Notes under the pieces: model-generated
What the model saw: the letters and a program-made list of their open reading frames with translations, nothing else
Databases searched by the model: none
What the model was told of the DNA's origin: nothing
Part shown: in pieces, positions 48,836 through 57,756 of the stretch
How positions within the stretch are numbered: position 1 is the first letter of the stretch
Layout: the number at the start of each line of letters is the position of its first letter
Assembly (NCBI RefSeq): GCF_019212185.1
Contig: NZ_CP078138.1
Coordinates: forward strand, 2,338,501 to 2,402,500
Source: Pseudomonas fluorescens
GTDB taxonomy: Bacteria > Pseudomonadota > Gammaproteobacteria > Pseudomonadales > Pseudomonadaceae
DNA length: 64,000 bases
Direction of reading: 5' to 3'
Program-made: the position numbers and the translations under genes

Positions 48836-49444
48836 ATGAGCAGACCAATGCCGCCGGCTGACTTGCTCCAATCGCCTTGGATGACCCTTCGCTCTGCACC
48901 TGAAGTATGGGAATGGCTCCAAGCCGAGATCCTTGCCGACACCGGCAGCATCCACAACGAAGACCATGCCCACCTACTGGATGCAGACATCCAGATCATG
49001 TGGGCATCGTCCAGTTTCGAGAAGCAGGGTCGCACAGTGCTGGGCCAGGCTGAACAGGTAGCGTTCCGTGCTGGTGGCTGGCAGAAAGCCCGGATGGAGC
49101 AGCAGATGATGGATTGGTTCGGCGATGTGCCGACCTACATCATCACCTTGGCTGCAGATTACTGCGCCCATTGCTCCGACGCTGATTTCTGCGCCCTGGT
49201 CGAGCATGAGCTGTACCACATCGCCCAGGCGAAGGATCAGTACGGCGCCCCCAAGTTCACGCAGGAAGGATTGCCCAAGCTGGAGATGCGCGGCCACGAC
49301 GTCGAAGAGTTCGTCGGTGTGGTTCGCCGCTACGGTGCGAGCCCTGAAGTGCAGGAGTTGGTAGACGCTGCGAACAAGCCTGCTGAAGTGGGGAAATTGA
49401 ACATATCGAGGGCCTGCGGAACCTGTCTGCTCAAGTCGGCCTGA
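48836..49444 (+). CDS. Putative phage metallopeptidase
   Basis: A 202-residue protein. His-Glu-Leu-Tyr-His at 124-128 is a zincin HExxH motif, with a possible third ligand downstream (Gly-His-Asp-Val-Glu-Glu-Phe). Cys pairs (Tyr-Cys-Ala-His-Cys near 110, Cys-Gly-Thr-Cys-Leu at the end) may bind another metal. The layout matches a putative metallopeptidase family seen next to terminase genes in prophages. Substrate unknown. Confidence 0.8.
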   Translation: MSRPMPPADLLQSPWMTLRSAPEVWEWLQAEILADTGSIHNEDHAHLLDADIQIMWASSSFEKQGRTVLGQAEQVAFRAGGWQKARMEQQMMDWFGDVPTYIITLAADYCAHCSDADFCALVEHELYHIAQAKDQYGAPKFTQEGLPKLEMRGHDVEEFVGVVRRYGASPEVQELVDAANKPAEVGKLNISRACGTCLLKSA

Positions 49445-49475
49445 ATATTGACAGGCATTAGACGGATGAGAATTT

Positions 49476-49937
49476 ATGGCAGTCCTGAAAAGTGAGGTGA
49501 AGAGCTTCATAGTTCAGGCCCTGGCGTGCTTCGACACACCGTCCCAGGTCGTGGAGTCCGTCAAGACTGAATATGGGCTGGTTGTGAGCCGCCAGCAGGT
49601 GGAGACGCACGATCCAACCAAGGCAGCCGGGAAGGGGCTTGCCGCGAAGTGGGCGACCCTGTTCCACGACACACGCAAGCGATTCCGTGAAGAAACCGCC
49701 GAGATCCCGATCGCCAACCGAGCGTATCGACTTCGGGCGCTTGGCCGCATGGCTGAGAAAGCCGAGAGCATGAAGAACATGGCGCTGACTGCCCAGTTAC
49801 TTGAGCAGGCAGCCAAAGAGGTCGGCGATGTCTACGTGAATCGCCAGACCAAGAGCGAAAACCCACATGACAATCTGGCGCCTACTCGGGTGCAGGTCGA
49901 CGTAGTGGACGCGAGGAAGCCTGATGCCGAGCCTTAA
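49476..49937 (+). CDS. Terminase small subunit (DUF2280-like)
   Basis: A 153-residue protein. The N-terminal helix-turn-helix-like segment (Val-Gln-Ala-Leu-Ala-Cys-Phe-Asp-Thr-Pro-Ser-Gln-Val, Val-Ser-Arg-Gln-Gln-Val-Glu) followed by a helical oligomerisation region (Tyr-Arg-Leu-Arg-Ala-Leu-Gly-Arg-Met-Ala-Glu-Lys-Ala) fits DUF2280 small terminases that recognise pac or cos DNA. It overlaps the large subunit gene by 14 bases. Confidence 0.85.
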   Translation: MAVLKSEVKSFIVQALACFDTPSQVVESVKTEYGLVVSRQQVETHDPTKAAGKGLAAKWATLFHDTRKRFREETAEIPIANRAYRLRALGRMAEKAESMKNMALTAQLLEQAAKEVGDVYVNRQTKSENPHDNLAPTRVQVDVVDARKPDAEP

Positions 49938-51225
49938 CGTTCCGCAATCACAGTTCCTCTTGTTGCCTCACAAGTTTCGCGCTTTTGTTGCTGGGTTTGG
50001 CTCTGGCAAGACCTGGGTTGGATGTTCGGCACTGAGCAAGCACTTCATGGAGTGGCCCGGGGTCAACGCTGGCTACTTCGCACCGACTTACCCGCAGATC
50101 CGGGACATCTTCTATCCGACCATGGATGAGGTGGCCTACGACTGGGGGCTCAAAACCAAGATCAACCAGGCGAACCATGAGGTTCACATCTACAGCGGCC
50201 GGCAGTACCGCGGGACTGTGATCTGCCGGTCGATGGAGAAGCCGCAGACCATCGTCGGCTTCAAGATCGGTCACGCCCTGGTAGATGAGTTGGACGTGCT
50301 GACCGCTATCAAGGCGCAGCAGGCCTGGCGGAAGATCATCGCCCGGATGCGTTACAACCTGCCGGGGCTGAAGAACGGTGTCGACGTCACCACCACACCG
50401 GAAGGCTTCAAGTTCGTCTTCCAGCAGTTCGTGAAACAGCTTCGCGATAAGCCAAAGCTGAACGAGATGTACGGCCTGGTGCAGGCCAGCACGTTCGACA
50501 ACGAGCTCAACCTGCCGGACGACTACATCGAATCGTTGATGGAGTCGTATCCGCCGCAGTTGATCCTGGCATACCTCAAGGGGCAGTTCGTCAACCTGAC
50601 GTCCGGCACCATCTACACGGCCTACGACCGCAAGCTAAACCAGTGCTTCGACACGGTGCAGCCAGGCGAGCCCCTATTCATCGGGATGGACTTCAACGTC
50701 GGCAAGATGGCCGCCATCACCCACGTCAAGCGCGACCAGGGGCTGCCCCGGGCGGTTGATGAGCTGGTCGATGGCTACGACACGCCGGACATGATTCGCC
50801 GCATCAAGGAGCGCTACTGGCGCCACAACGGCAACAGTTTCGAGAAGACCTGCGAGATCCGAATTTACCCGGATGCTTCGGGCGGTTCGCGGAAGTCGGT
50901 AAACGCTAGTGAAACCGACATCGCAATCCTCAGGCAGGCGGGCTTTTCGGTGATCGCGCCCGATGCCAACCCGCCAGTGAAGGATCGGATCAACGCCATG
51001 AACGCCATGTTCTGCAATGCACAGGGTGAGCGGCGCTACCAGGTGAACCCGTTCACCTGCCCAACCTATGCCGACGGCCTGGAACAGCAGGTGTGGTCAG
51101 CCAATGGGGAGCCGGACAAGAAGTCAGGCAACGACCATGCGAACGATGCCGGCGGCTACTTCATCCATCACGACTACCCAATCGTTAAACCGGTTACCCA
51201 TCTTCCAGTCACATTCAGCTTCTGA
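49924..51225 (+). CDS. Terminase large subunit
   Basis: A 433-residue packaging motor. Walker A Gly-Phe-Gly-Ser-Gly-Lys-Thr at 24-30, Walker B His-Ala-Leu-Val-Asp-Glu-Leu-Asp near 120, coupling motif Thr-Thr-Thr-Pro-Glu-Gly, and the nuclease domain with Ile-Gly-Met-Asp-Phe-Asn-Val-Gly, Tyr-Pro-Asp-Ala-Ser-Gly and the C-terminal Asn-Asp-His-Ala-Asn-Asp-Ala-Gly-Gly-Tyr. It cuts and pumps DNA into proheads. Confidence 0.95.
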   Translation: MPSLNVPQSQFLLLPHKFRAFVAGFGSGKTWVGCSALSKHFMEWPGVNAGYFAPTYPQIRDIFYPTMDEVAYDWGLKTKINQANHEVHIYSGRQYRGTVICRSMEKPQTIVGFKIGHALVDELDVLTAIKAQQAWRKIIARMRYNLPGLKNGVDVTTTPEGFKFVFQQFVKQLRDKPKLNEMYGLVQASTFDNELNLPDDYIESLMESYPPQLILAYLKGQFVNLTSGTIYTAYDRKLNQCFDTVQPGEPLFIGMDFNVGKMAAITHVKRDQGLPRAVDELVDGYDTPDMIRRIKERYWRHNGNSFEKTCEIRIYPDASGGSRKSVNASETDIAILRQAGFSVIAPDANPPVKDRINAMNAMFCNAQGERRYQVNPFTCPTYADGLEQQVWSANGEPDKKSGNDHANDAGGYFIHHDYPIVKPVTHLPVTFSF

Positions 51226-51233
51226 GGCCTTCC

Positions 51234-52652
51234 ATGGCGAATTACAGCGACATCCGGGCAGAGTACGCAGAAGCCCTGCCTGGCTGGCAGCTGGTGAAAC
51301 GTTGCGTGGCTGGTGCCCGAGAGGTCCGCAAGCACGATATCTACCTACCGCAGCCAGACCCCGAGAACAAATCGCCGGAGAACCAGGCGCGGTACAAGCA
51401 GTACAAGAAGCGGGCGATGTTCCTCAACGTCACCGGGCGAACTCGCACCGGTTTGATGGGCGCTGTGTTCCGCAAGACTGCTGAGCTGACCCTGCCGACC
51501 GGTGTCGACTACCTCAAGGAGAACGCCAGCGGCGACGGCACCAGTCTTGAGCAACTGTCGAAAGAGGCGGTGGGTGAGTGCCTGGACACTGGGCGCGGCG
51601 GGTTCCTCGTGGACTTTCCGACGGCCAAAACCGAAAGCGGTGTGTCCTCGATGGCTGATCTGGCCACCAAGCGCGCATTGATTCACTTCTACGACGCCCT
51701 CGCGATCATCGATTGGGATGAGCAGGTGATCGATGGCGTGAAGAAGCTCGTCTACGTGAACCTGCAGGAGAACGTTACCGAGTTCAACCCGGCCGAACTG
51801 TCGCGCGAGACCTACAAACAGAATCGGGTGCTGCTGCTGATTGATGGGAAGTATGTGCAGCGGGTGTACAAGGAGGGTGATGCCGCCCATACCGAAACTG
51901 AGCCAACCGACAAGGATGGCCAGCCATTCGACCACATCCCGTTCAGCTTCTTCGGTGCCCAGAACAACGACGCCAGCGTGGACAAGTCGCCCCTTGAAGA
52001 CCTGGCCGACGTCAACATCCTGCACTACGGCAACAGCGCCACGGTGGAGGAGAGCGGCTTCATCAGCAGCCAGCCGACGCTTTTCATCACCACTGACATT
52101 GATCCGGACAGCTTCATCAAGCTGAACCCGAACGGCATGCACATCGGTTCTACCCGTGGCTACAACCTGGGCAAGTCCGGTACCGCAACTCTGGTCCAGG
52201 CCCAAGAGACCCAGCTCTCCCGCGCTCTGATGAAGGACAAGGAAGAGCAGATGCTGATGATCGGCGCTCGCATCGTCCAGCAGGGAGGCGGTGCCGAGAC
52301 AGCTGAAGCAGTGCGCATCCGGTACAGCTCCGACAACAGTGTTCTGAGCACCATCGCCGGCAATGTCTCCGAGGCAATCAGGCGGGCCATCCTGGACGCT
52401 GAGCGCTTCATGATTGGCGAGCCGGACGAGAACAGCACCGTGTTCTGGCTCAACCAAGCGTTCTTCGACGAGACCATGACCGCGCAGGACATCATGGCCC
52501 AGGTGCAGCTCTGGCAGCAGGGCTTCATTGCGAAGTCCGATGTGCGGACCAACCTGCGCCAAGGTGGTGTGCTTGAGGCTGACCGGACTGACGACAAGAT
52601 CGACGAGGAGCTGGCGAGCCAGCCCCCAGTAGGCGGAAGCGATGAGCAATGA
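51234..52652 (+). CDS. Portal protein (DUF4055-like)
   Basis: A 472-residue protein between terminase and head morphogenesis genes. Asn-Val-Thr-Gly-Arg-Thr-Arg-Thr-Gly-Leu-Met-Gly-Ala-Val-Phe-Arg-Lys, Gly-Arg-Gly-Gly-Phe-Leu-Val-Asp-Phe-Pro, Ile-Pro-Phe-Ser-Phe-Phe-Gly-Ala-Gln-Asn and Gly-Phe-Ile-Ser-Ser-Gln-Pro-Thr-Leu-Phe are typical of DUF4055 portals. It forms the dodecameric head vertex for DNA entry. It overlaps the next gene by 11 bases. Confidence 0.88.
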   Translation: MANYSDIRAEYAEALPGWQLVKRCVAGAREVRKHDIYLPQPDPENKSPENQARYKQYKKRAMFLNVTGRTRTGLMGAVFRKTAELTLPTGVDYLKENASGDGTSLEQLSKEAVGECLDTGRGGFLVDFPTAKTESGVSSMADLATKRALIHFYDALAIIDWDEQVIDGVKKLVYVNLQENVTEFNPAELSRETYKQNRVLLLIDGKYVQRVYKEGDAAHTETEPTDKDGQPFDHIPFSFFGAQNNDASVDKSPLEDLADVNILHYGNSATVEESGFISSQPTLFITTDIDPDSFIKLNPNGMHIGSTRGYNLGKSGTATLVQAQETQLSRALMKDKEEQMLMIGARIVQQGGGAETAEAVRIRYSSDNSVLSTIAGNVSEAIRRAILDAERFMIGEPDENSTVFWLNQAFFDETMTAQDIMAQVQLWQQGFIAKSDVRTNLRQGGVLEADRTDDKIDEELASQPPVGGSDEQ

Positions 52653-53685
52653 GGGCTTCCTCGAAGACGCGGCTACCCGGCACCAGATTTACGTCCAGCG
52701 GTACGCGGGCGGAAACCTCAAGCGTGTAGCTGTGTTCCTCAGCAAGGCGATCAGGACAGCCAAGGAACGCGTATCCGCAGGACTGAGCGCCTACGGCACG
52801 CGTCGGTACACCTCGCAGATAGAAACGCTTCAGGGCGATTTGCGCGGCATCTACGACGACCTCAAGGGGCGCGCTCAGCTTGATCTGGGCGAATTCGCGG
52901 CCTACGAGGCTGAATTCAACGCCACCATGTTGGGCAAGGTCGTCCGGGCCGTGGTGCAGCTCAGTGTTCCGTCGGCTGAGATGGTTTCGGCTGCCGCCCT
53001 GATCGATCCGCTGCAGTTGGAGGCGCGCAAGGGAATACAGCGCATCAGCATCAGTGGTGCGTTGGACCAGTTCGGGACCAAGAAAGCAGCCGAGATCATC
53101 GGTGAGATCCAGATTGGTTCAAGCTTGGGCGAAACCAGCCAGCAGATCAGAAGGCGCCTGACAGGCATTCACCAGTTGCAGCAGGACCAGGCCGCCTCGC
53201 TGGTCCGCACCATGACCAACCACATCGCCAGCACGGCCAGGGCCGAGGTGCTCAAGGCAAACGACGACATTCTCAAAGGGATGCGCCGGATTGCCACGCT
53301 CGACTCCAAGACCACGCTGTTCTGCATGAGCATCGACCAGACGATTATCCCGCTGGATGGGCCGCGACCGCCGTATCACTGGGGGTGCCGCACGACAATC
53401 GTACCTGTGCTGAAGGACGAGTTTGCGCGGGAGATTCCAGGCTCTACCAGGCCCTCAATCGGTCCTGATGGGGTGGCGCTGGTATCGAGCAAGACGAGCT
53501 ATCAGGAATGGCTGGCACGTCAGCCGGCGGCCTTCCAGCGTGACATCCTCGGCCCGAACCGGTACGCGCTGTTCAGCAAGGGAGAACTGACTCTGGACAA
53601 GTTCATCGATGACAACGGCAAGACGCTGACCCTTCAGCAACTGAAAGACCTTGAGCCCCTGGCTTTCGAGCGTGCGGGTCTTTAG
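52642..53685 (+). CDS. Minor head / head morphogenesis protein
   Basis: A 347-residue protein. The C-terminal half has the Mu-gpF/SPP1-gp7 pattern: Leu-Val-Arg-Thr-Met-Thr-Asn-His-Ile-Ala-Ser-Thr-Ala, Arg-Ile-Ala-Thr-Leu-Asp-Ser-Lys-Thr-Thr-Leu-Phe-Cys, and Pro-Pro-Tyr-His-Trp-Gly-Cys-Arg-Thr-Thr. It is probably a minor capsid protein ejected with DNA or aiding assembly. Confidence 0.85.
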   Translation: MSNEGFLEDAATRHQIYVQRYAGGNLKRVAVFLSKAIRTAKERVSAGLSAYGTRRYTSQIETLQGDLRGIYDDLKGRAQLDLGEFAAYEAEFNATMLGKVVRAVVQLSVPSAEMVSAAALIDPLQLEARKGIQRISISGALDQFGTKKAAEIIGEIQIGSSLGETSQQIRRRLTGIHQLQQDQAASLVRTMTNHIASTARAEVLKANDDILKGMRRIATLDSKTTLFCMSIDQTIIPLDGPRPPYHWGCRTTIVPVLKDEFAREIPGSTRPSIGPDGVALVSSKTSYQEWLARQPAAFQRDILGPNRYALFSKGELTLDKFIDDNGKTLTLQQLKDLEPLAFERAGL

Positions 53686-53704
53686 CGAGTAACCAGATTG
53701 AACA

Positions 53705-53730
53705 GCCCTGCCAGCCGGCGGGGCTTTTTT
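53705..53730 (+). terminator. Intrinsic terminator within the head operon
   Basis: GCCCTGCC and GGCGGGGC form an 8-bp stem followed by six T's, just after the head morphogenesis gene. Full expression of the capsid genes beyond it would need antitermination, or it sets relative dosage. Confidence 0.8.
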
Positions 53731-53773
53731 ATACCCGCAGGCAGGGCCTGCACCAAGTCTCTGGGAGACAGCA

Positions 53774-54484
53774 ATGACCTTGAAATTCCAACTGGACAGC
53801 CTCGATGGCGTCGACGAATCCATTCAGGCCCTGTACGTCGAGAAGGACGGAAAATTCGTTCTCGGCATCGAAGGTCTGCCACAACCTGAAGATGTCTCCG
53901 GCCTCAAGTCGAAGGTTCAGGAACTGCTGGACGAGAAGAAAGCGGCTGACAAAGCCCGCAAGGAGGCCGAAGACGCGGCCCGCCTGGAGCGTGAAGAATC
54001 CGCCCGCAAGTCTGGCAACGTCGAAGAGCTCGAAAAGTCCTGGTCGGAGAAGTACAACCGCCGCGAGGCTGAGCTGAACGGCTTGCTGGAGCAGGAGCGT
54101 GGCAGCTTGGGCGGGCAGATCCGGGATCTGACCGTCGGCCGTACCGCCACTGACATCGCGACCACGCTGGCCATCCCCGGCAGCGCCAAGGCATTGCTTC
54201 CCCACATCGAACGCCGCCTGAGCGTTGAGCAGCGCGACGGTAAACCCACCGTTGTGGTGCTGGATCAGGCCGGCAAGCTCTCCGCGACCACGCTGGACGA
54301 GTTGAAAGCTGAATTCATGAACGACCCTGCGTTCGGTCCACTGATCGCAGGCAGCAAGGCATCTGGCGGCGGGGCCGGCGGTGCTGGGAAGGGCGGCGGG
54401 GCCGCGAAAGGAAACATTGGCGGCACCAAGACGGAACGCACGGCGGCAATTGCCAGCCGGTTCCCAGATCTCCCTCAATCGTAA
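53774..54484 (+). CDS. Capsid scaffolding protein
   Basis: A 236-residue protein in the scaffold position before the major capsid gene. After a short N-terminal domain it has a long coiled coil (about 50-115; Glu-Leu-Leu-Asp-Glu-Lys-Lys-Ala-Ala-Asp-Lys) and a Gly-rich stretch near 198-215 before a basic C-terminal tail. This fits the phage scaffold type that shapes the prohead. No protease domain is seen. Confidence 0.85.
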   Translation: MTLKFQLDSLDGVDESIQALYVEKDGKFVLGIEGLPQPEDVSGLKSKVQELLDEKKAADKARKEAEDAARLEREESARKSGNVEELEKSWSEKYNRREAELNGLLEQERGSLGGQIRDLTVGRTATDIATTLAIPGSAKALLPHIERRLSVEQRDGKPTVVVLDQAGKLSATTLDELKAEFMNDPAFGPLIAGSKASGGGAGGAGKGGGAAKGNIGGTKTERTAAIASRFPDLPQS

Positions 54485-54495
54485 GGAAATAACTC

Positions 54496-55464
54496 ATGTC
54501 CCTGTCGCAAATGCAGGTTTTCAACGAATACATCATGCCGGCGACTCTTGAGACGCTGGATCAGTATCTGGCCGCTTTCAACGCTGCCAGCCGCGGCGCA
54601 ATTGTGCTGTCTCCGGACGGCTTCACCGGCGACTTCCTTCAGGAGTCGTTCTTCCAGACCTTGGCGGCTGCCCAGCGCCGTGTGGACCGCTACAGCGCAA
54701 ACGCTGCTGTGGCCGCCACCGATCTGACCGAACTGAAAAACACCTCGGTGAAAGTCGCCGGCGGTTTCGGTCCGATCCGCTACGAGCCGTCGCAGATGAC
54801 CTGGCTGGAGCGCCCAACCGCGCAAGGCATCGAGGTGGCGAGCCGTGCGTTCGCCGAGATCCTGCTGAAGGACCAACTGAACACCGCGATTGCAGCTCTG
54901 GTAGCGGCCATCACCGCTCAGGCCGCCGCCGTGAATGATGTGTCGGCTACCGCAGGCATCACCTACGCCGGTCTGAACAACGCCCATGCGAAGTTCGGCG
55001 ATGCAAGCCAGAACCTGGTCACCCAGGTGATGCAGGGCACCAGCTACCACAAGTTGGTCGGCCAGAATCTGGCGAACCAGCAGCAGCTGTTCCAGGCTGG
55101 CAACGTCCGCGTGGTGGACATCCTCGGCAAGATCTCCGTTGTGACGGATGCCCCTGCGCTGATGCAGGCCGGCACCCCGAACAAGGAAATCATCCTGTCC
55201 TTGGTGCAAGGCGCCGCGCTGGTCCACGATGGCCGCGACATCATCAGTAACGTCCAGACCACCAACGGTAAGGAGCGTATCGAAACCACGCTCCAGACCG
55301 ACTACACCTTCGGCCTGGGCCTGAAGGGCTACACATGGGACACCACCGCCGGCGGCAAGTCGCCAACCGACGCCGAGCTGGCGACCGGGACCAACTGGGA
55401 CAAGACCGCCACCAGCATCAAGCACACCGCCGGTGTTGCTCTGATCGGTGATGCCTCCAAGTAA
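54496..55464 (+). CDS. Major capsid protein
   Basis: A 322-residue protein. Its size, position after the scaffold gene, and features such as Glu-Tyr-Ile-Met-Pro-Ala-Thr-Leu-Glu near the N-terminus, Met-Gln-Gly-Thr-Ser-Tyr-His-Lys-Leu-Val and Thr-Thr-Leu-Gln-Thr-Asp-Tyr-Thr-Phe-Gly-Leu-Gly suit a major capsid protein (HK97-like fold expected). GC-rich codons as in highly expressed host genes. Confidence 0.88.
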   Translation: MSLSQMQVFNEYIMPATLETLDQYLAAFNAASRGAIVLSPDGFTGDFLQESFFQTLAAAQRRVDRYSANAAVAATDLTELKNTSVKVAGGFGPIRYEPSQMTWLERPTAQGIEVASRAFAEILLKDQLNTAIAALVAAITAQAAAVNDVSATAGITYAGLNNAHAKFGDASQNLVTQVMQGTSYHKLVGQNLANQQQLFQAGNVRVVDILGKISVVTDAPALMQAGTPNKEIILSLVQGAALVHDGRDIISNVQTTNGKERIETTLQTDYTFGLGLKGYTWDTTAGGKSPTDAELATGTNWDKTATSIKHTAGVALIGDASK

Positions 55465-55513
55465 CCCTGACAGCCGAGCCGGGCCCAGTGCCCGGTTTGG
55501 CGAGGACATGATC

Positions 55514-56089
55514 ATGAGCAACAAGAACATCTGGTATCTGCCCGGCCCGTTCCACCAGTACCAGGAAGACGTGAAGGCGCTGGCCAAAGACGCCGGCCTG
55601 CGCATCATCGACGCCAACGCGACGGAAGGCCGTGAAGACGCCGCCTCCGAGGTGCCTGAAGTCACGCTGCGTGAAACTCCCCACCAGGTGGTGATTGTCG
55701 GCGCCGGAGATTCCGAGCAACTGAAAGACCTGATCTTACGACTGAACATCGAGCGTGATCTGATCGTTACGTTGGTCGAGTCGGCCGAGGGTCTGGCTCC
55801 TCTGACGCACCCAGAAGCCGGCGAGCTGCCGATCCGCCTATTCGATGCGTTGAGCGGTATTCACCAAGGCATCACCAAGCTGAAGTCCGAGCGTGACGGT
55901 CTTGCTACTGAAAACGAAGCCCTGCGTGGCGAAGTGGCCAGCCTCAAGGCCTTGGCGAACAAGACCGCCGATGACAGCGCCGAGATCGAAGCCCTCAAGG
56001 CCGCACTCGATGCCGCCAATGTCACCTATCGCGCCAACGCCTCGAAAGAAGCGCTGCAGAAGCAGGTAGCTGAACTGACCAAGGCGTAA
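55514..56089 (+). CDS. Phage structural-region protein with coiled coil
   Basis: A 191-residue protein after the capsid gene. N-terminus Asn-Ile-Trp-Tyr-Leu-Pro-Gly-Pro-Phe; C-terminal coiled coil (about 125-190; Leu-Arg-Gly-Glu-Val-Ala-Ser-Leu-Lys-Ala-Leu). ATG 55514 is chosen as GAGGA lies 8 bases upstream; an earlier in-frame ATG at 55508 is too close. It may be a head-completion or decoration protein; function unassigned. Confidence 0.65.
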   Translation: MSNKNIWYLPGPFHQYQEDVKALAKDAGLRIIDANATEGREDAASEVPEVTLRETPHQVVIVGAGDSEQLKDLILRLNIERDLIVTLVESAEGLAPLTHPEAGELPIRLFDALSGIHQGITKLKSERDGLATENEALRGEVASLKALANKTADDSAEIEALKAALDAANVTYRANASKEALQKQVAELTKA

Positions 56090-56129
56090 CACCCGGGGCT
56101 TCGGCCCCGCTCATTCAAGCGGAGGCCTG

Positions 56130-56519
56130 ATGGCTACCTACATCACCGTGGCGGACGTAGACGCCATCCTCGGCTCCGACTGGACCACCGAGGACAAGAA
56201 GGCGCGCTCGGTCATGCAGGCCAACGCCTATCTGACCTCGCTGAACCTGGTCGGCGTCGACATGGATTCCATCCCGGTAGAGGTGAAGCAGGCCGGCGCT
56301 GAGCTGGCCAAGGTCGCCTCCGAGGGCAAGCTGTACCAGCAGAAGACGGAAGGCTCGCTCGAAGCCAAGACGGTAAAAGCCGGCTCGGTCACCACCAGCA
56401 AGACGTTCGCCTCGATCGACACCAGCAAGCTCATCGCGCAACCGGGTGATGTCCAGTTCGCACTGGCACTCCTCAACCCATGGATGCGAAGCGCATACAG
56501 CTTCGACGTGTACAGGTGA
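56130..56519 (+). CDS. Head-tail adaptor-like protein
   Basis: A 129-residue helical protein (Tyr-Ile-Thr-Val-Ala-Asp-Val-Asp-Ala-Ile-Leu-Gly, Ala-Asn-Ala-Tyr-Leu-Thr-Ser-Leu-Asn-Leu). Its position between capsid and neck genes, and its small helical look, fit the head-tail connector class that docks on the portal. It lies 3 bases before the next gene. Confidence 0.7.
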   Translation: MATYITVADVDAILGSDWTTEDKKARSVMQANAYLTSLNLVGVDMDSIPVEVKQAGAELAKVASEGKLYQQKTEGSLEAKTVKAGSVTTSKTFASIDTSKLIAQPGDVQFALALLNPWMRSAYSFDVYR

Positions 56520-56522
56520 CCC

Positions 56523-56903
56523 ATGGGATTACGCGATGAGATCCAGGCTGATCTGGCCGAGGCCTTCGACACTGACCTGGCCGATGCGGTGCAGGCGTTC
56601 ACTGGTGAATACCTGGGCCCCGGCGTTTACGACCCGGTGACCGAAGAGACAACCGCCCTGCCTGTGGCCTATACCGGGCGCGGCGTGCTGGATAACTACG
56701 ACAGCCGCCGCATCGACAACGTGAACATCAAGGTCGGCGACGTGCTGCTGATCTGCCTCGCGAACGAAACCACGGACAAGCCTGCCGTTGGCCATAAGGT
56801 CACCACCACCGACCTGCTTACGGGTGAGCCTGCGGTTTACACCATCGTCAACCCGGGCGTTGATCCGGCGGTTGCTCATTACGAGATCCAGATGAGGAAG
56901 TGA
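56523..56903 (+). CDS. Head-tail stopper-like protein
   Basis: A 126-residue protein with a short N-terminal helix and then beta-rich segments (Tyr-Thr-Gly-Arg-Gly-Val-Leu-Asp-Asn-Tyr, Val-Gly-Asp-Val-Leu-Leu-Ile-Cys-Leu-Ala, Tyr-Thr-Ile-Val-Asn). Order and fold type match neck stopper proteins. The name is by position. Confidence 0.65.
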   Translation: MGLRDEIQADLAEAFDTDLADAVQAFTGEYLGPGVYDPVTEETTALPVAYTGRGVLDNYDSRRIDNVNIKVGDVLLICLANETTDKPAVGHKVTTTDLLTGEPAVYTIVNPGVDPAVAHYEIQMRK

Positions 56904-56904
56904 C

Positions 56905-57294
56905 ATGGCCAAGAGCAGAGGGTGGACCACTCCACCGAGCTTGTTCGCTGACGTGGTCGAGGAAGACTTGGTGAAACGCGTTCGCGTGATTGCCATGGCC
57001 ATGCTGAACGAGATCGTCTTGCGGTCGCCTGTTGATACTGGGCGCTTCCGGGGAAACAACATCGTCAGCGTCGGTGCGCCGGTCTATACCACCACGGCAA
57101 ACATTGACCCGAGCGGCGCGGACACCATCAGCCGCGGGCTTTCTGCAATGACCGGCCTGGAGCCGTTCACCCAAGTGTTCGTCCAGAACAACCTGATTTA
57201 CAGCGTGCCGCTCGAAAACGGCCACTCAGCCCAGGCGCCGGCGGGCATCTACGGTGTCGCCTTCGCCGGCGTCTCACAGGCCTATAGCTCATGA
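56905..57294 (+). CDS. Neck / minor tail protein (HK97 gp10-like)
   Basis: A 129-residue protein. Met-Leu-Asn-Glu-Ile-Val-Leu-Arg-Ser-Pro-Val-Asp-Thr-Gly-Arg-Phe-Arg-Gly-Asn is the signature of gp10/tail-completion proteins, and Val-Pro-Leu-Glu-Asn-Gly-His-Ser follows near the end. It overlaps the next gene by 4 bases. Confidence 0.85.
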   Translation: MAKSRGWTTPPSLFADVVEEDLVKRVRVIAMAMLNEIVLRSPVDTGRFRGNNIVSVGAPVYTTTANIDPSGADTISRGLSAMTGLEPFTQVFVQNNLIYSVPLENGHSAQAPAGIYGVAFAGVSQAYSS

Positions 57295-57695
57295 CCTTTG
57301 AACAGATCCGCAGCATCGTCATCACCCGCATGACGCAGTGGGCCGGTATCCCGGCTACCAGTGTGGATTACCCGAACAGTCCCCAGCCGTTCGACCCGGC
57401 CGGTAACCCCATCTGGGCCAGGCTGGCTGACGTGCCGGGATTGGCCAGCGCCCCAGAGGTGGGAGTCGGCGCATGCGTTCGTCGCACCGGGCTGATCATC
57501 ATTCAGCTGTTCGTCCCTACCTACAAAGGCACGCTGGTCATCACCAAGGCCGCTGACACCCTCGTCGAGCACTTCCAGTTCTACAGCGACCCGACCGGGC
57601 CATTCGACTGCTTCGCCGTCTCGGCCAACGTGGTGGGTGATGACGGGCGCGGGTGGTACCAGGTCAACGTGTCGATCCCATACCGGGCCTACTGA
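57291..57695 (+). CDS. Tail terminator-like protein
   Basis: A 134-residue protein in the lambda gpU position, right before the major tail protein. Val-Arg-Arg-Thr-Gly-Leu-Ile-Ile-Ile-Gln-Leu-Phe-Val-Pro and the closing Trp-Tyr-Gln-Val-Asn-Val-Ser-Ile-Pro-Tyr-Arg suit the DUF4128/tail-terminator type that caps tail tube assembly. Confidence 0.75.
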   Translation: MTFEQIRSIVITRMTQWAGIPATSVDYPNSPQPFDPAGNPIWARLADVPGLASAPEVGVGACVRRTGLIIIQLFVPTYKGTLVITKAADTLVEHFQFYSDPTGPFDCFAVSANVVGDDGRGWYQVNVSIPYRAY

Positions 57696-57708
57696 GCCCT
57701 CAACATCC

Positions 57709-57729
57709 ACCGCCACATGGCGGTTTTTT
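57709..57729 (+). terminator. Intrinsic terminator before the major tail gene
   Basis: ACCGCC and GGCGGT form a 6-bp stem with a 4-base loop followed by a run of T's. It is the third T-run hairpin found inside the late operon. Confidence 0.75.
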
Positions 57730-57756
57730 TACGCCTATCGATAGGAGAAACACCCC

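Noticed and set aside
51345..52649. 434-codon leftward frame opposite the portal gene
   Set aside because: It is a GC-rich antisense shadow of a clear portal gene; no ribosome site and His/Val-rich composition typical of shadows.
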